Shown here piece after piece: positions 1-8,889 of a DNA stretch of 64,000 bases. The stretch spans positions 3,348,001 through 3,412,000 of the forward strand of contig NZ_CP113977.2 of NCBI RefSeq assembly GCF_026870175.2. Direction: 5' to 3'. Every line of letters starts with the position of its first letter. The first letter of the stretch is position 1. The stretch comes from Flavobacterium aestivum. Its GTDB lineage: Bacteria; Bacteroidota; Bacteroidia; Flavobacteriales; Flavobacteriaceae. Below the pieces are notes generated by a model. It made no database searches. It had not been told where the DNA came from and worked only from the letters and a program-made list of their open reading frames with translations. The position numbers and the translations under genes were made by a program.

Positions 1-2054
1 ATTTCAGCATTCGCTTTAATGTATTCTAAAGCAATTGTTGCTGACTCTTTCATTACTGTTCCTAAATTCCCTGTAATAGTCATTATTCCTTTACCTGGAG
101 AAATCAGTGATTCTATAAAAAGAATGTCACCACCAACACTTGTCCAAGCTAATCCTGTAACTACACCGGCAACATCATTACTTTCGTATTTATCTCTTTC
201 TAATCGAGGTACACCAAGTACTTTTACAATATCTTCATCAGTTACTTTATTGTTATAAGGTTCATCCATGGCAACTGATTTTGCAGCATTTCTAATGATT
301 TGTGCAATCTTGTTTTCTAATCCACGAACGCCAGATTCACGAGTATATCCTTCTACAATTTTTTCCAATTGTTTTTTTCCAATTGTCAAATCTTTAGCTT
401 TCAGACCGTGTGCCTCAAGTTGTTTTGCGAACAAATGTTTACGGGCAATTTCTACTTTCTCTTCAATAGTATACCCTGACATTTTTATAACCTCCATACG
501 ATCTATTAATGCTGGCTGAATAGCTGACATATTATTAGACGTTGCAATAAACATTACTTTAGATAAGTCATATCCCATTTCCAGAAAATTATCATAAAAA
601 GAATTGTTTTGCTCTGGATCTAAAACCTCTAATAAAGCCGATGAAGGATCTCCGTTATGACTAGATGACAATTTATCAATTTCGTCTAAAACAAACACTG
701 GATTAGATGTTCCCGCTTTCTTTAAACTTTGAATAATTCTACCTGGCATTGCTCCTATATAGGTTTTTCTATGTCCACGAATCTCTGCTTCATCACGCAA
801 TCCTCCTAATGAAATACGAACATATTCCCTTCCCAATGCTTTTGCAACAGACTTACCAATTGAAGTTTTACCAACACCCGGAGGTCCTGTTAAACAAATA
901 ATTGGTGACTTCATGTCATTTCTTAATTTAAGCACAGCAAGATGTTCGATCATTCTCTTTTTAACCTCTTCTAATCCAAAATGGTCTTTATCTAAAACTT
1001 TTTGAGCATGCTTCAAATCAAAATTATCTTTAGAAAATTCACCCCAAGGCAACTCTAAAAACAATTCTAAATAATTTCTTTGAATACCAAAATCCGGAGC
1101 TTGTGGATTCATGCGACGCATTTTTGACAATTCCTTATCAAAATGTTTTTTTGTCGTTTCATCCCATTTTTTGGTTTGGGCTTTCAGACTCATTTCGTCC
1201 ATTTCTTCCTCCTGCGAAACGCCTCCCAATTCTTCTTGGATGGTTTTCATTTGCTGATGCAAGAAATACTCTCTTTGTTGCTGATCTAAATCAAAACGAA
1301 CTTTAGATTGAATATCATTCTTTAATTCCAATTTTTGCAACTCTACATTCATAAAGCGCAAAGCTTCCAAAGCTCTATCTTTCAAGCTATTAATCGATAA
1401 TAAATCTTGTTTTTCTTTAACAGACAAATTCATGTTAGAAGAAACAAAACTGATTAAAAATGAAGGGCTTTCAATGTTTTTTATAGCAAAAGTAGCCTCT
1501 GATGGAATATTAGGACTTTCAGTTATAATCTGAACTGCTAGTTCTTTTATCGAATCAAGAATTGCACTAAATTCAGAATCTTTTTTTGCAGGTCTTTTTT
1601 CAGGAACGTCTTTAATTTTAGCTGTAAGATATGGCTCCTCAGCAACTACTTCGGTTATTTCAAAACGTTTTTTTCCTTGCAGGATTACTGTAACATTACC
1701 ATCTGGCATTTTTAAAACCCTCAAGATTCGGGCTACAGTTCCTACTTTATTAATATCGTCTTTTGTAGGATCTTCATCTTCTTCATTGATTTGTGAAACT
1801 ACCCCAATTACTTTTCCTGCAGCATTGGCATCATTAATCAATTTTATCGATTTATCTCTTCCAGCCGAAATAGGAATAACCACTCCTGGGAATAAAACAG
1901 TATTTCGTAATGGCAATATAGGCAAAGAATCCGGCAATTCTTCATTATTCATTTCCTCCTCATCTTCAGGAGTCAATAACGGAATTAATTCGGCTTCAGA
2001 ATCAAATTCTTGAAGTGACAGATTGTCAATAGTAAGGATTTTATGATTTGACAT
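1..2054 (-). CDS. lon: Lon protease (ATP-dependent), 3' end beyond window
   Basis: Encodes the first 684 codons of Lon, the cytosolic AAA+ protease that degrades damaged and regulatory proteins. The start is ATG at 2052-2054 (MSNHKILTIDN). An N-terminal LON substrate-binding domain begins around LPILPLRNTVLFPG. The AAA+ module follows with Walker A GPPGVGKTS near 860-890 and Walker B VFVLDEID near 690-710. The protein continues into the start of the protease domain (GDILFIESLISPGKG). The catalytic Ser-Lys dyad lies off the left edge, so catalysis cannot be checked. It is transcribed alone, away from the neighbouring lipoprotein gene. Confidence 0.97.
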   Translation of the reverse strand, partial: MSNHKILTIDNLSLQEFDSEAELIPLLTPEDEEEMNNEELPDSLPILPLRNTVLFPGVVIPISAGRDKSIKLINDANAAGKVIGVVSQINEEDEDPTKDDINKVGTVARILRVLKMPDGNVTVILQGKKRFEITEVVAEEPYLTAKIKDVPEKRPAKKDSEFSAILDSIKELAVQIITESPNIPSEATFAIKNIESPSFLISFVSSNMNLSVKEKQDLLSINSLKDRALEALRFMNVELQKLELKNDIQSKVRFDLDQQQREYFLHQQMKTIQEELGGVSQEEEMDEMSLKAQTKKWDETTKKHFDKELSKMRRMNPQAPDFGIQRNYLELFLELPWGEFSKDNFDLKHAQKVLDKDHFGLEEVKKRMIEHLAVLKLRNDMKSPIICLTGPPGVGKTSIGKSVAKALGREYVRISLGGLRDEAEIRGHRKTYIGAMPGRIIQSLKKAGTSNPVFVLDEIDKLSSSHNGDPSSALLEVLDPEQNNSFYDNFLEMGYDLSKVMFIATSNNMSAIQPALIDRMEVIKMSGYTIEEKVEIARKHLFAKQLEAHGLKAKDLTIGKKQLEKIVEGYTRESGVRGLENKIAQIIRNAAKSVAMDEPYNNKVTDEDIVKVLGVPRLERDKYESNDVAGVVTGLAWTSVGGDILFIESLISPGKGIMTITGNLGTVMKESATIALEYIKANAE

Positions 2055-2099
2055 AGTATAGTTTAAGTCTTTTTGTCATTAATTTTTTAAATCGGAATG

Positions 2100-2107
2100 C
2101 AAATATA
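2100..2107 (-). promoter_or_regulatory. Candidate -7 box of lon
   Basis: On the minus strand this reads TATATTTG, matching the Bacteroidota -7 consensus TAnnTTTG, 46 bp before the lon start codon. No clear -33 TTG lies at 19-21 bp, so activator dependence or a weak promoter is possible. Confidence 0.45.
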
Positions 2108-2264
2108 AGGCATCATAACAATATTTAGAGATAATATTGATGTATAAATACTGTATTATATTTAGGAGTAAAATAGGGCAATCATTGTGCCAAAATAATT
2201 AATTGCTTAGCAAATTTTACATTACTTCTTTATTTCAAAAAAACATACAATAAATTTAAAGCAC

Positions 2265-2296
2265 AAAAAAACCCAAAACTTTTATTTTGGGTTTTT
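2265..2296 (-). terminator. Intrinsic terminator of the lipoprotein gene
   Basis: An AAAACCCAAAA/TTTTGGGTTTT hairpin lies just past the lipoprotein stop codon, with a T-run on the minus strand. Confidence 0.75.
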
Positions 2297-2324
2297 CGTT
2301 TTAAAATTTAAAATTAAAAAAATG

Positions 2325-3017
2325 CTATTTTATTACACTTGATTTAAGTTCACTAATAGATCCAGCATTATCTATTTTAATTAGACCCACATTTTTGGCA
2401 ATCCAATAATTTGTTACAATTTCAGAAGTAGCTTGCCCACTAATAGAAGGATTTTGTACTAAACTAAATTTTATCACATCTTTATAAGTTATACCGTTTA
2501 TAGTCAAAGTCAAATTTTTCTCTAAAATTTTCCCTGTGCAATTTACATTTGTAACAATGCTTGGAAAATTAGCAATATTATAACTTGTAGTAGTACTATA
2601 ACTGCCAGTCCAAGTTTGGTTTGCCTCTAAATAATCTTTAAAAAGAATAAATTCATATCCTGTAATCTTACCCTTCATTCCGTTTACATCAATATTTATA
2701 TCCCCAATTTTAATATAGTAATCACCTTTATTTTTCTTAATCCAAACTGATGCTTGTCCTGCAATAGAAGAACCAAATGCTGCCATTTGGTTAAATTTAT
2801 AATATTTAGCTCCATTAATTTCATCAATTCCAATAATTTTCATAGAAGTCTCTTCACCATTTTGAGCATAAACCCAATTATTGTCTACAGTTGTTGGCCA
2901 ATAATCTCCAGTTGAATTTTCTGCTACTGGTGCATCATCAGAAGAGTCATTACTACATGCAGTAAAAAAGAACGTTGCTAAAAGCGATAATAAAAACGAA
3001 GTTGTAAAATTTTTCAT
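2325..3017 (-). CDS. Putative lipoprotein of unknown function
   Basis: A 230-residue protein with a lipoprotein signal: MKN, a hydrophobic core, then FFFTAC with the lipidated Cys at residue 21, followed by an S/N/D-rich tether (SNDSSDD). The acidic tether after the Cys resembles the lipoprotein export signal that sends Bacteroidota lipoproteins to the cell surface. The mature part is beta-rich (DYWPTTVDNNWVYAQNG) and similar in style to Bacteroidota surface lipoproteins. I recognise no catalytic motif and assign no function. It is monocistronic, with its own terminator. Confidence 0.8.
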   Translation of the reverse strand: MKNFTTSFLLSLLATFFFTACSNDSSDDAPVAENSTGDYWPTTVDNNWVYAQNGEETSMKIIGIDEINGAKYYKFNQMAAFGSSIAGQASVWIKKNKGDYYIKIGDINIDVNGMKGKITGYEFILFKDYLEANQTWTGSYSTTTSYNIANFPSIVTNVNCTGKILEKNLTLTINGITYKDVIKFSLVQNPSISGQATSEIVTNYWIAKNVGLIKIDNAGSISELKSSVIK

Positions 3018-3337
3018 AATTTGTTTAAGAATTTAGCCGTCAAAAGTAATATTATTTGTACTACAAAAAAAAATATCACAAGTTATATTTTACAAATTGA
3101 AAAAATATCTTTTTTGTTTGCAAAACCCCATTGGTCAGCAGTTGTTTATGTGAATGATAGCAATGGTGCACTTTTGTCACAGTGCTTTGTAGTACCAAAA
3201 AAGCACGAAACGCATAGCAAGACTAGTTGGAATACGCCAAACTAAAATGCTGCATCAAAAAAACAATGAATTATTTTTATAAAACTGTAACAAACCAAAA
3301 AATAACATGTCTTTTATAATAAACCATTAACTACTGC
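3018..3337. other. Intergenic region with a richer-GC, hairpin-forming patch
   Basis: This 320 bp gap separates divergent genes. Its middle (about 3120-3245) is visibly richer in G and C than the flanks and holds inverted repeats: CCATTG/CAATGG near 3128-3165 and GTGCTTT (3182-3188)/AAAGCAC (3200-3206). A 74-codon open frame crosses it but has no signs of a real protein. It may be a dispersed repeat, a small RNA or a gene remnant. Confidence 0.4.
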
Positions 3338-3892
3338 TTGAGCTTAACCAACCAAAATATCGAAGAATTAATTACGCTTTGCAAAGAGAATAATCAGAAA
3401 GCACAATTTGAGATTTATAATCGCTATTGCAAGGCGATGTATAATGTGGCCTATCGAATTGTGAAAGACGAACATTTTGCCGAAGATGTCATGCAAGAAG
3501 GTTTCTTGAAAGCATTTACCAAAATAAATGATTTCAAGCAAGAAGTAGCTTTTGGAGCTTGGCTGAAACGGATAATTGTAAATTATAGCATAGATTTTTA
3601 TAAAAAAAACAATCCATTTAAAACAGAAGATTTTGAAAAATCACTTTATAAACTAGAAGAATCAGAAAATGATTGGGGAGAAAAATTAGATTTTAATGAT
3701 CTAAAAGTCAAACAGGTTTTAGACGCCATTCAGTCCTTGAAATACAATTACAGCATGGTTCTAACCTTATTCTATATTGAAGGTTATGACCAAGAAGAAA
3801 TAAGTGAAATTCTTAAGATTAGTTATGCCAATTGCAGAACAACATTAAGCAGAGCTAAAGAAAATTTAAGAAAAAAACTAAATGAGATATGA
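3338..3892 (+). CDS. ECF-type RNA polymerase sigma factor
   Basis: A 184-residue sigma-70 family factor of the extracytoplasmic-function class. Region 2 is seen at YRIVKDEHFAEDVMQEGFLKAF and region 4, with its DNA-binding helix-turn-helix, at YDQEEISEILKISYANCRTTLSRAKENL. No region 1.1 or 3 is present, as expected for ECF factors. The start is TTG at 3338 (MSLTNQNIEEL), because no in-frame ATG occurs upstream. The stop overlaps the next start by 4 nt (ATGA), so translation is coupled to the putative anti-sigma protein. The operon probably controls its own surface proteins. Confidence 0.92.
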   Translation: MSLTNQNIEELITLCKENNQKAQFEIYNRYCKAMYNVAYRIVKDEHFAEDVMQEGFLKAFTKINDFKQEVAFGAWLKRIIVNYSIDFYKKNNPFKTEDFEKSLYKLEESENDWGEKLDFNDLKVKQVLDAIQSLKYNYSMVLTLFYIEGYDQEEISEILKISYANCRTTLSRAKENLRKKLNEI

Positions 3893-4431
3893 AAATGAAA
3901 AATGAAAATGAAAAGTTAGATCAATTATTTGAAAATTTAGAAAACCAATGGGACATTCATGAAATGGATAGTCAACATAGTAATCGATTTTCAGAAAAAT
4001 TGGCTCTTAAAAAACGAAAAAAGAATTTTGGTTACATCTATGCCATAGCTGCATCTGTAGTTGTCATGCTTGGAATTGCATTGCTTTATACCAATAATGA
4101 CAAACCCAAAGAATTAAAATTTGCTTCTAAAGAGACCAAGCAAACCGACTCTATTTTTACCGTTTTGATTGAACATCAATTAGAACAAGTTAAAGCTAAA
4201 AAATCACCAGAAAACGAAAAAATCATAAATGATGCATTGCAGCAGATGAAATCGTTAGATAGTGATTATGAAAAAATCAAGCACGAATTGGAAGTTAATG
4301 GTGAAAGCAAACCAATTATTTATGCTATGATTAGCAATCTTCAAACCCGAATTTCATTTTTGCAAAATGTTTTAAAGCATATTGACGAAACAGAAAAACT
4401 TAAAAACTTAAACGATGAAAAAACAATTTAA
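3889..4431 (+). CDS. Putative anti-sigma factor with one membrane segment
   Basis: A 180-residue protein with a charged cytoplasmic N-terminus (about residues 1-45), one transmembrane helix (FGYIYAIAASVVVMLGIALLY, about residues 47-67) and a helical C-terminal domain rich in K, E and Q. Position directly after an ECF sigma gene with a 4 nt overlap, plus this topology, suggests an anti-sigma factor. No recognisable zinc-type anti-sigma motif is visible, so the role is inferred from context. The 3' end overlaps the next gene by 17 nt. Confidence 0.65.
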   Translation: MKMKNENEKLDQLFENLENQWDIHEMDSQHSNRFSEKLALKKRKKNFGYIYAIAASVVVMLGIALLYTNNDKPKELKFASKETKQTDSIFTVLIEHQLEQVKAKKSPENEKIINDALQQMKSLDSDYEKIKHELEVNGESKPIIYAMISNLQTRISFLQNVLKHIDETEKLKNLNDEKTI

Positions 4432-5485
4432 CATACTGCTATTACTACTGTTATTTATTCCTTTTTTAGGATTTTCGAATGAGGATTTTACCTATTCAAA
4501 ACAAAAAACTATCAGCAAAGCTTATATCGTGAATAGCGATGCCGGAGTAAATATTGACAACTCTTATGGGAATATTTTTGTCACCACTTGGAATGAGGAC
4601 AAAATTGAAATTGAAGTTCTTATCAAGGTTAGCGGTGATAACGAAAAGTGGGTCAACCAAAAATTAGCAGGAATCAATGTAGATTTTATTGGTCTAAAAA
4701 ACATGGTTACCGCCAAAACTGTCTTTGATAACATCGGCTTGAAAGGTAATGGAAGAAATAACAATTTTGAGGTTAATTACACCGTAAAAATCCCAAAAAA
4801 CGGAACTGCAAAACTCAATAATAAGTATGGGGATATACGAACTACAGATCTCTTTTCTACAACTGATATCAATTGCAAGTACGGAAGAATTAATTTAGGC
4901 AAATTAAACGGAAACAACAATGCGATTCAGATTAGTTATTGCCCAAGTTCTACTATTGAATCCTTAAAAAATGCCGCAATAACCTCTAAATATTCAAACT
5001 TAAAAATAAATGAAGTATCCAAGCTGGACTTGCTTTCAGAATATTCTGAAATTGAGATCAATGAGGGTAATGATGTAAAATACAACAGCAAATACGGAAG
5101 TGTCAAAATTAAGAAACTCAATTCATTAGATGGTATTGGAAATTATTTGACCATTGATGTTGGCTCTTTATCCAATCAATTGAAACTAAACACAAAATAC
5201 AGTAACATCTCTGTTGATGCCATTCAAGCCAAAGCCAATAATGTAAACATCGTAGCTGGATATACCGGTGTAGATATTGGTTTCCAACCTAATTACAGCT
5301 TTGATTTTGATGTATCTGTAAAATTTGGCGACTTTAGATATGACAATGAATTGAGTGTAAATTCTAAAGAGGAAACCAATAATAGCAAAAGAGTTAGTGG
5401 TTTTTTTAAGAAAAAAGGTGAAAACAAAGTTTCAATCACATCAGATTACGGCAATGTAAAATTGTTTAAAAAAGAAGTACAATAG
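4415..5485 (+). CDS. Exported beta-repeat protein, adhesin-like (DUF4097-type)
   Basis: A 356-residue protein with an N-terminal signal peptide (MKKQFNILLLLLLFIPFLGFS). The rest consists of repeated short beta units such as NSYGNIFV, NKYGDIRT, CKYGRINL, SKYSNLKI, SKYGSVKI and TKYSNISV, a ladder of YG/YS turns typical of parallel beta-helix or DUF4097-like folds. It is third in the sigma-factor operon and overlaps the preceding gene. It is likely periplasmic or at the outer membrane; its function is unknown. Confidence 0.75.
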   Translation: MKKQFNILLLLLLFIPFLGFSNEDFTYSKQKTISKAYIVNSDAGVNIDNSYGNIFVTTWNEDKIEIEVLIKVSGDNEKWVNQKLAGINVDFIGLKNMVTAKTVFDNIGLKGNGRNNNFEVNYTVKIPKNGTAKLNNKYGDIRTTDLFSTTDINCKYGRINLGKLNGNNNAIQISYCPSSTIESLKNAAITSKYSNLKINEVSKLDLLSEYSEIEINEGNDVKYNSKYGSVKIKKLNSLDGIGNYLTIDVGSLSNQLKLNTKYSNISVDAIQAKANNVNIVAGYTGVDIGFQPNYSFDFDVSVKFGDFRYDNELSVNSKEETNNSKRVSGFFKKKGENKVSITSDYGNVKLFKKEVQ

Positions 5486-5541
5486 CGGTTTCAATCATCT
5501 ATAAAAATCAAAAATCATGTTCAATCAATAATTTTTAATCT

Positions 5542-6270
5542 ATGAAAAAATCAATTCTATTATTAGCATTAAGTATTCTATCCTTTACAATAAATACAAA
5601 TGCACAACAGTCATCTGGCAATAAAATAAAAGGAAACGGAAAAATAATTACCGAGAAGCGAACTACTGCAGAATATGACGGAATCTATGTTTCTGGCTTT
5701 TTTGATGTGGTTTTGGTTTCCGGAACAGAAGGAGCAATATCTATCAAAGGAGAAGAAAATTTACTTCCTCATATCAAAGTTGAAGTAGAAGGGAATATAT
5801 TGAAAATTTATTCAGAGAAAAATCTCCATTTTAGCACTAAGAAAAATATCGTATTGACTGTACCTTTTGAACAAATAAGTTCTGTATCCCTTTCCGGATC
5901 AGGAGATATTGTATCTAAAAACACTATTATCTGTCCTACATTCAAAGCTAAATTATCAGGTTCTGGTGATTTGACATTAGATGTTAAGACAACTGATTTT
6001 GAAACCAATTTGAGTGGCTCTGGAGATGTTGTCTTAACTGGTAGTTCTGATAATTTAGTTTCTAAAACCTCAGGTTCAGGAGATGTAGACGCTATTAATT
6101 TGATAACAAAAAAAGCGAATCTGACGATTTCGGGTTCTGGTGATATGAAAGCAAACTGTAGTGAGAGTTTATTTGCCAGAGTTTCTGGTTCTGGTGATAT
6201 AACTTACAAAGGTAATCCAAAGACTAAAGACACAAAAGTTAGTGGCTCTGGTGATATTTCCAAAATATAA
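5542..6270 (+). CDS. Head GIN domain protein (DUF2807), exported, SGSGD repeats
   Basis: A 242-residue exported protein (signal MKKSILLLALSILSFTINTNAQ) of the putative auto-transporter adhesin, head GIN domain (DUF2807) type. It carries seven near-regular SGSGD motifs about 15-23 residues apart, from VSLSGSGDIV to KVSGSGDISKI at the C-terminus, which predicts a right-handed parallel beta-helix with a stacked turn. It lies 56 bp after the previous gene and is the last member of the ECF sigma operon. Binding or adhesion is a guess from the family name only. Confidence 0.82.
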   Translation: MKKSILLLALSILSFTINTNAQQSSGNKIKGNGKIITEKRTTAEYDGIYVSGFFDVVLVSGTEGAISIKGEENLLPHIKVEVEGNILKIYSEKNLHFSTKKNIVLTVPFEQISSVSLSGSGDIVSKNTIICPTFKAKLSGSGDLTLDVKTTDFETNLSGSGDVVLTGSSDNLVSKTSGSGDVDAINLITKKANLTISGSGDMKANCSESLFARVSGSGDITYKGNPKTKDTKVSGSGDISKI

Positions 6271-6327
6271 TTTATGGTAAGCACAGTTATTACAATTACA
6301 ACCAATAACTAAACCTAGCTACCTCAA

Positions 6328-7686
6328 CTAATTACTTGACACATCATTAAGGGGCTTTACTTCAAAGCCTCTTTTTTTTGGAACCCTATTCAATAAAAAA
6401 ATACCAATTGCAAAGAATACAGCCAAAAATACAATTGCCAATCTTGGACTTCCGGTGATTTGATCAATAGCACCATATACGCACATCCCAATTACAATTC
6501 CAATCTTTTCGGTAACATCATAAAAACTAAAAAAGGAAGCTGTATCTTCTGTTTCAGGCAACAGTTTAGAATAGGTTGAACGGGATAATGCCTGAATTCC
6601 TCCCATAACTAGCCCAACTAATGCGGCCATTATATAAAATTGATTTGGAGTTACAATAAAATAAGCCGCAGAACAGAGTATCATCCAAAAACAATTGATA
6701 ACAATAAGAGTTGGAATATTCCCATATTTTTCTGAAGCTTTTGATGTCAAAATTGCACCTACAACTGCCACTATTTGAATTAATAAAATACAGATGATTA
6801 ATCCCGTTTGACTTTGACTTTTTGACTCCCAAGCAATTTCTTGTGATCCAAAATATGTAGCAATAAGCATTACGGTTTGAACAGCCATGCTGTAAACAAA
6901 AAAGCTTGTCAAATATCTTTTTAATGGAATGTTCTCTTCTAATAATCTCCAAACCTTTTTTAATTCATTAAAACCATTAAACACAACAGCTTTGGTCACT
7001 TTTCGGTTTGTGTTTTTATTTCCTTTTGGCAAGAAATAATAGGTATATTGACTAAATAGAATCCACCAAATTCCAACCATGACAAAGGAATATTTCATTG
7101 CTTTCATAGCTGCTTCTCCTTTAGTGCTTCCTGTTATTCCAAAAGTATCGGGCATCAATACCATACCAAGATTTACTATTAGCAAAATCACACTCCCAAT
7201 GTATCCAAGAGAATATCCTTTGGCACTTACAGCATCTTGTTGCTCTGTAAAAGCAATATCAGGCAAATAAGAATTATAGAACACCAAACTTCCCCAAAAA
7301 CCTATTAAACCGAAAAAGTAAAAAAATAATCCAACATAGATGTTCTCTAAACTAAACCAATTCAAACCAATGCATGAAAGAGCTCCTGTATAACAGAAGA
7401 ATTTCATAAAGGATTTTTTATTTCCTACATAATCAGCGATTCCAGATAATAATGGTGAAAAAATAGCAACCATCAAAAAGGCAGCGGCTGTAACAAAACT
7501 AATTAAAGCTGAATTTTTTAGGTTCATGCCAAAAACAAAAATGTAATGGTCTCTATCCGAAAATAAAGATTCATAGAAAATTGGAAATATTGCTGAGGAT
7601 ATCACTAATGGGTAAACTGAATTTGCCCAATCATAAAATGCCCAAGCGTTTAATAGCTTCTTACTTCCTTTTGCTAAATCTGCCAT
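6328..7686 (-). CDS. MFS transporter, UMF1 family
   Basis: A 452-residue inner-membrane transporter with about 12 hydrophobic segments. The opening KKLLNAWAFYDWANSVYPLVISSAIFP and the later GGIQALSRSTYSKLLPE are typical of the UMF1 branch of the major facilitator superfamily, related to yeast Atg22. The natural substrate is not known. The gene stands alone on the minus strand between the sigma operon and the M48 peptidase. The start is ATG at 7684-7686 (MADLAKGSK). Confidence 0.88.
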   Translation of the reverse strand: MADLAKGSKKLLNAWAFYDWANSVYPLVISSAIFPIFYESLFSDRDHYIFVFGMNLKNSALISFVTAAAFLMVAIFSPLLSGIADYVGNKKSFMKFFCYTGALSCIGLNWFSLENIYVGLFFYFFGLIGFWGSLVFYNSYLPDIAFTEQQDAVSAKGYSLGYIGSVILLIVNLGMVLMPDTFGITGSTKGEAAMKAMKYSFVMVGIWWILFSQYTYYFLPKGNKNTNRKVTKAVVFNGFNELKKVWRLLEENIPLKRYLTSFFVYSMAVQTVMLIATYFGSQEIAWESKSQSQTGLIICILLIQIVAVVGAILTSKASEKYGNIPTLIVINCFWMILCSAAYFIVTPNQFYIMAALVGLVMGGIQALSRSTYSKLLPETEDTASFFSFYDVTEKIGIVIGMCVYGAIDQITGSPRLAIVFLAVFFAIGIFLLNRVPKKRGFEVKPLNDVSSN

Positions 7687-7810
7687 GATTTTTGTTTTTT
7701 ATTTTGCGAATTTATCTATTTTTTAATTGCAATTGCAAAAAACACAACTAATTCACATATTAATTTTTCAATAATAAATTATTACTATTTTTTTAATCAA
7801 TATGATTTAT

Positions 7811-7839
7811 AAAAAAAGCTATTCTTAAATGAATAGCTT
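7811..7839 (-). terminator. Terminator of the M48 peptidase gene
   Basis: The hairpin AAGCTATTC (7817-7825)/GAATAGCTT (7831-7839) is followed on the minus strand by a run of seven T. Confidence 0.8.
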
Positions 7840-7876
7840 AAATAGTTCTAAAAATTCAATTAATTACACTTGGTAA

Positions 7877-8692
7877 TTATTTATATACAGCATTCACTTT
7901 CGCTGCTGTTGCTCTAGCTTCAGGAATCAATGCCTGTAGATTTGCCATTCTAGTGGCATCAGATGGATGTGTACTAAGAAATTCCGGTGGTGATTGTCCC
8001 GCTGATTGGGCTGCCATTCTTTGCCAAAAAACAATAGCTTCATCCGGATTATAACCTGCTATTGTCATTAAAGTAAGTCCTATTTTATCAGCTTCACTTT
8101 CATGACTTCTGCTAAATGGAAGCATTACTCCTACTTGAGAGCCTATACCATAGTATTGTTGCCACATTTGTTGTGTTTCGGCACTTTGTTTACCAGTTGC
8201 TGCAGCTACTCCTATTGCACCCAATTCTTGCAATTGAGTGGCACTCATTCTTTGCGCTCCATGGTTTGCCAAAGCATGTGAAACTTCATGACCCAAAACT
8301 GTTGCCAGACCAGCTTCATTTTTAGTTACAGGCAAAATTCCTGAATAAACAACGATTTTTCCTCCCGGCATACACCATGCATTAATTTCCTTACCTTCAA
8401 CTAATTTATACTCCCATTGATATCCATTCAAATATGCGGATTGTCCTAGATAGGCTAAATATTTTTCAGCAGCCCTTCTAATTTTTGATCCAACTACTTC
8501 TACACTTTGGGCATCTGCAGTTCCTGTGATTATTTTATTTTCCTTCAAAAAAGTTCCGTATTGTTGAAATGATGATGGAAATAATTCACTGTTTGAAACA
8601 AAATTAAGCTCTTTTTTTCCTGTGATAGGATTAGTTGCACAAGAATAAATTAAACCAATTACACCTACTCCTATTAATAAATACTTTTTCAT
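7877..8692 (-). CDS. M48 family metallopeptidase, lipoprotein
   Basis: A zinc metallopeptidase of the M48 family (BepA/LoiP/Oma1-like), probably in the periplasm and involved in outer-membrane or envelope protein quality control. From the chosen ATG at 8692 (MKKYLLIGVGV) it is 271 residues. The lipobox is GLIYSC with the Cys at residue 18, and the zinc motif HEVSH is at about residues 135-139, with a later ESEADKIGL providing the third ligand Glu. An in-frame ATG seven codons upstream (8713) would place extra residues before the signal peptide and is less likely. Confidence 0.92.
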   Translation of the reverse strand: MKKYLLIGVGVIGLIYSCATNPITGKKELNFVSNSELFPSSFQQYGTFLKENKIITGTADAQSVEVVGSKIRRAAEKYLAYLGQSAYLNGYQWEYKLVEGKEINAWCMPGGKIVVYSGILPVTKNEAGLATVLGHEVSHALANHGAQRMSATQLQELGAIGVAAATGKQSAETQQMWQQYYGIGSQVGVMLPFSRSHESEADKIGLTLMTIAGYNPDEAIVFWQRMAAQSAGQSPPEFLSTHPSDATRMANLQALIPEARATAAKVNAVYK

Positions 8693-8889
8693 GACTTTGA
8701 GATTAAATATCATTACAAAATTACATATTTAACGCGTTAGGTGTAAATAATTTTGCCACATAGAAATGTAGAATTTTTACTATCCAAAAAGAATTTGATA
8801 GATGTTTTACTTTTCACATTCATCTCTGACAACTTGAGTAAAATTGAACAAAGGCTTATCAAATAGCATTTAAAACATTTTATCTCCCG

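Noticed and set aside
3021..3245. 74-codon open frame in the intergenic region
   Set aside because: Starts in the promoter region of the lipoprotein gene, has no ribosome-binding context or recognisable domain, and sits over inverted repeats.
6566..6952. 128-codon frame on the same strand inside the MFS transporter gene
   Set aside because: It is an alternative frame of a clear transporter gene.
8730..8739. TAACGCGTTA palindrome upstream of the M48 gene
   Set aside because: Too short and isolated to call a regulatory site.
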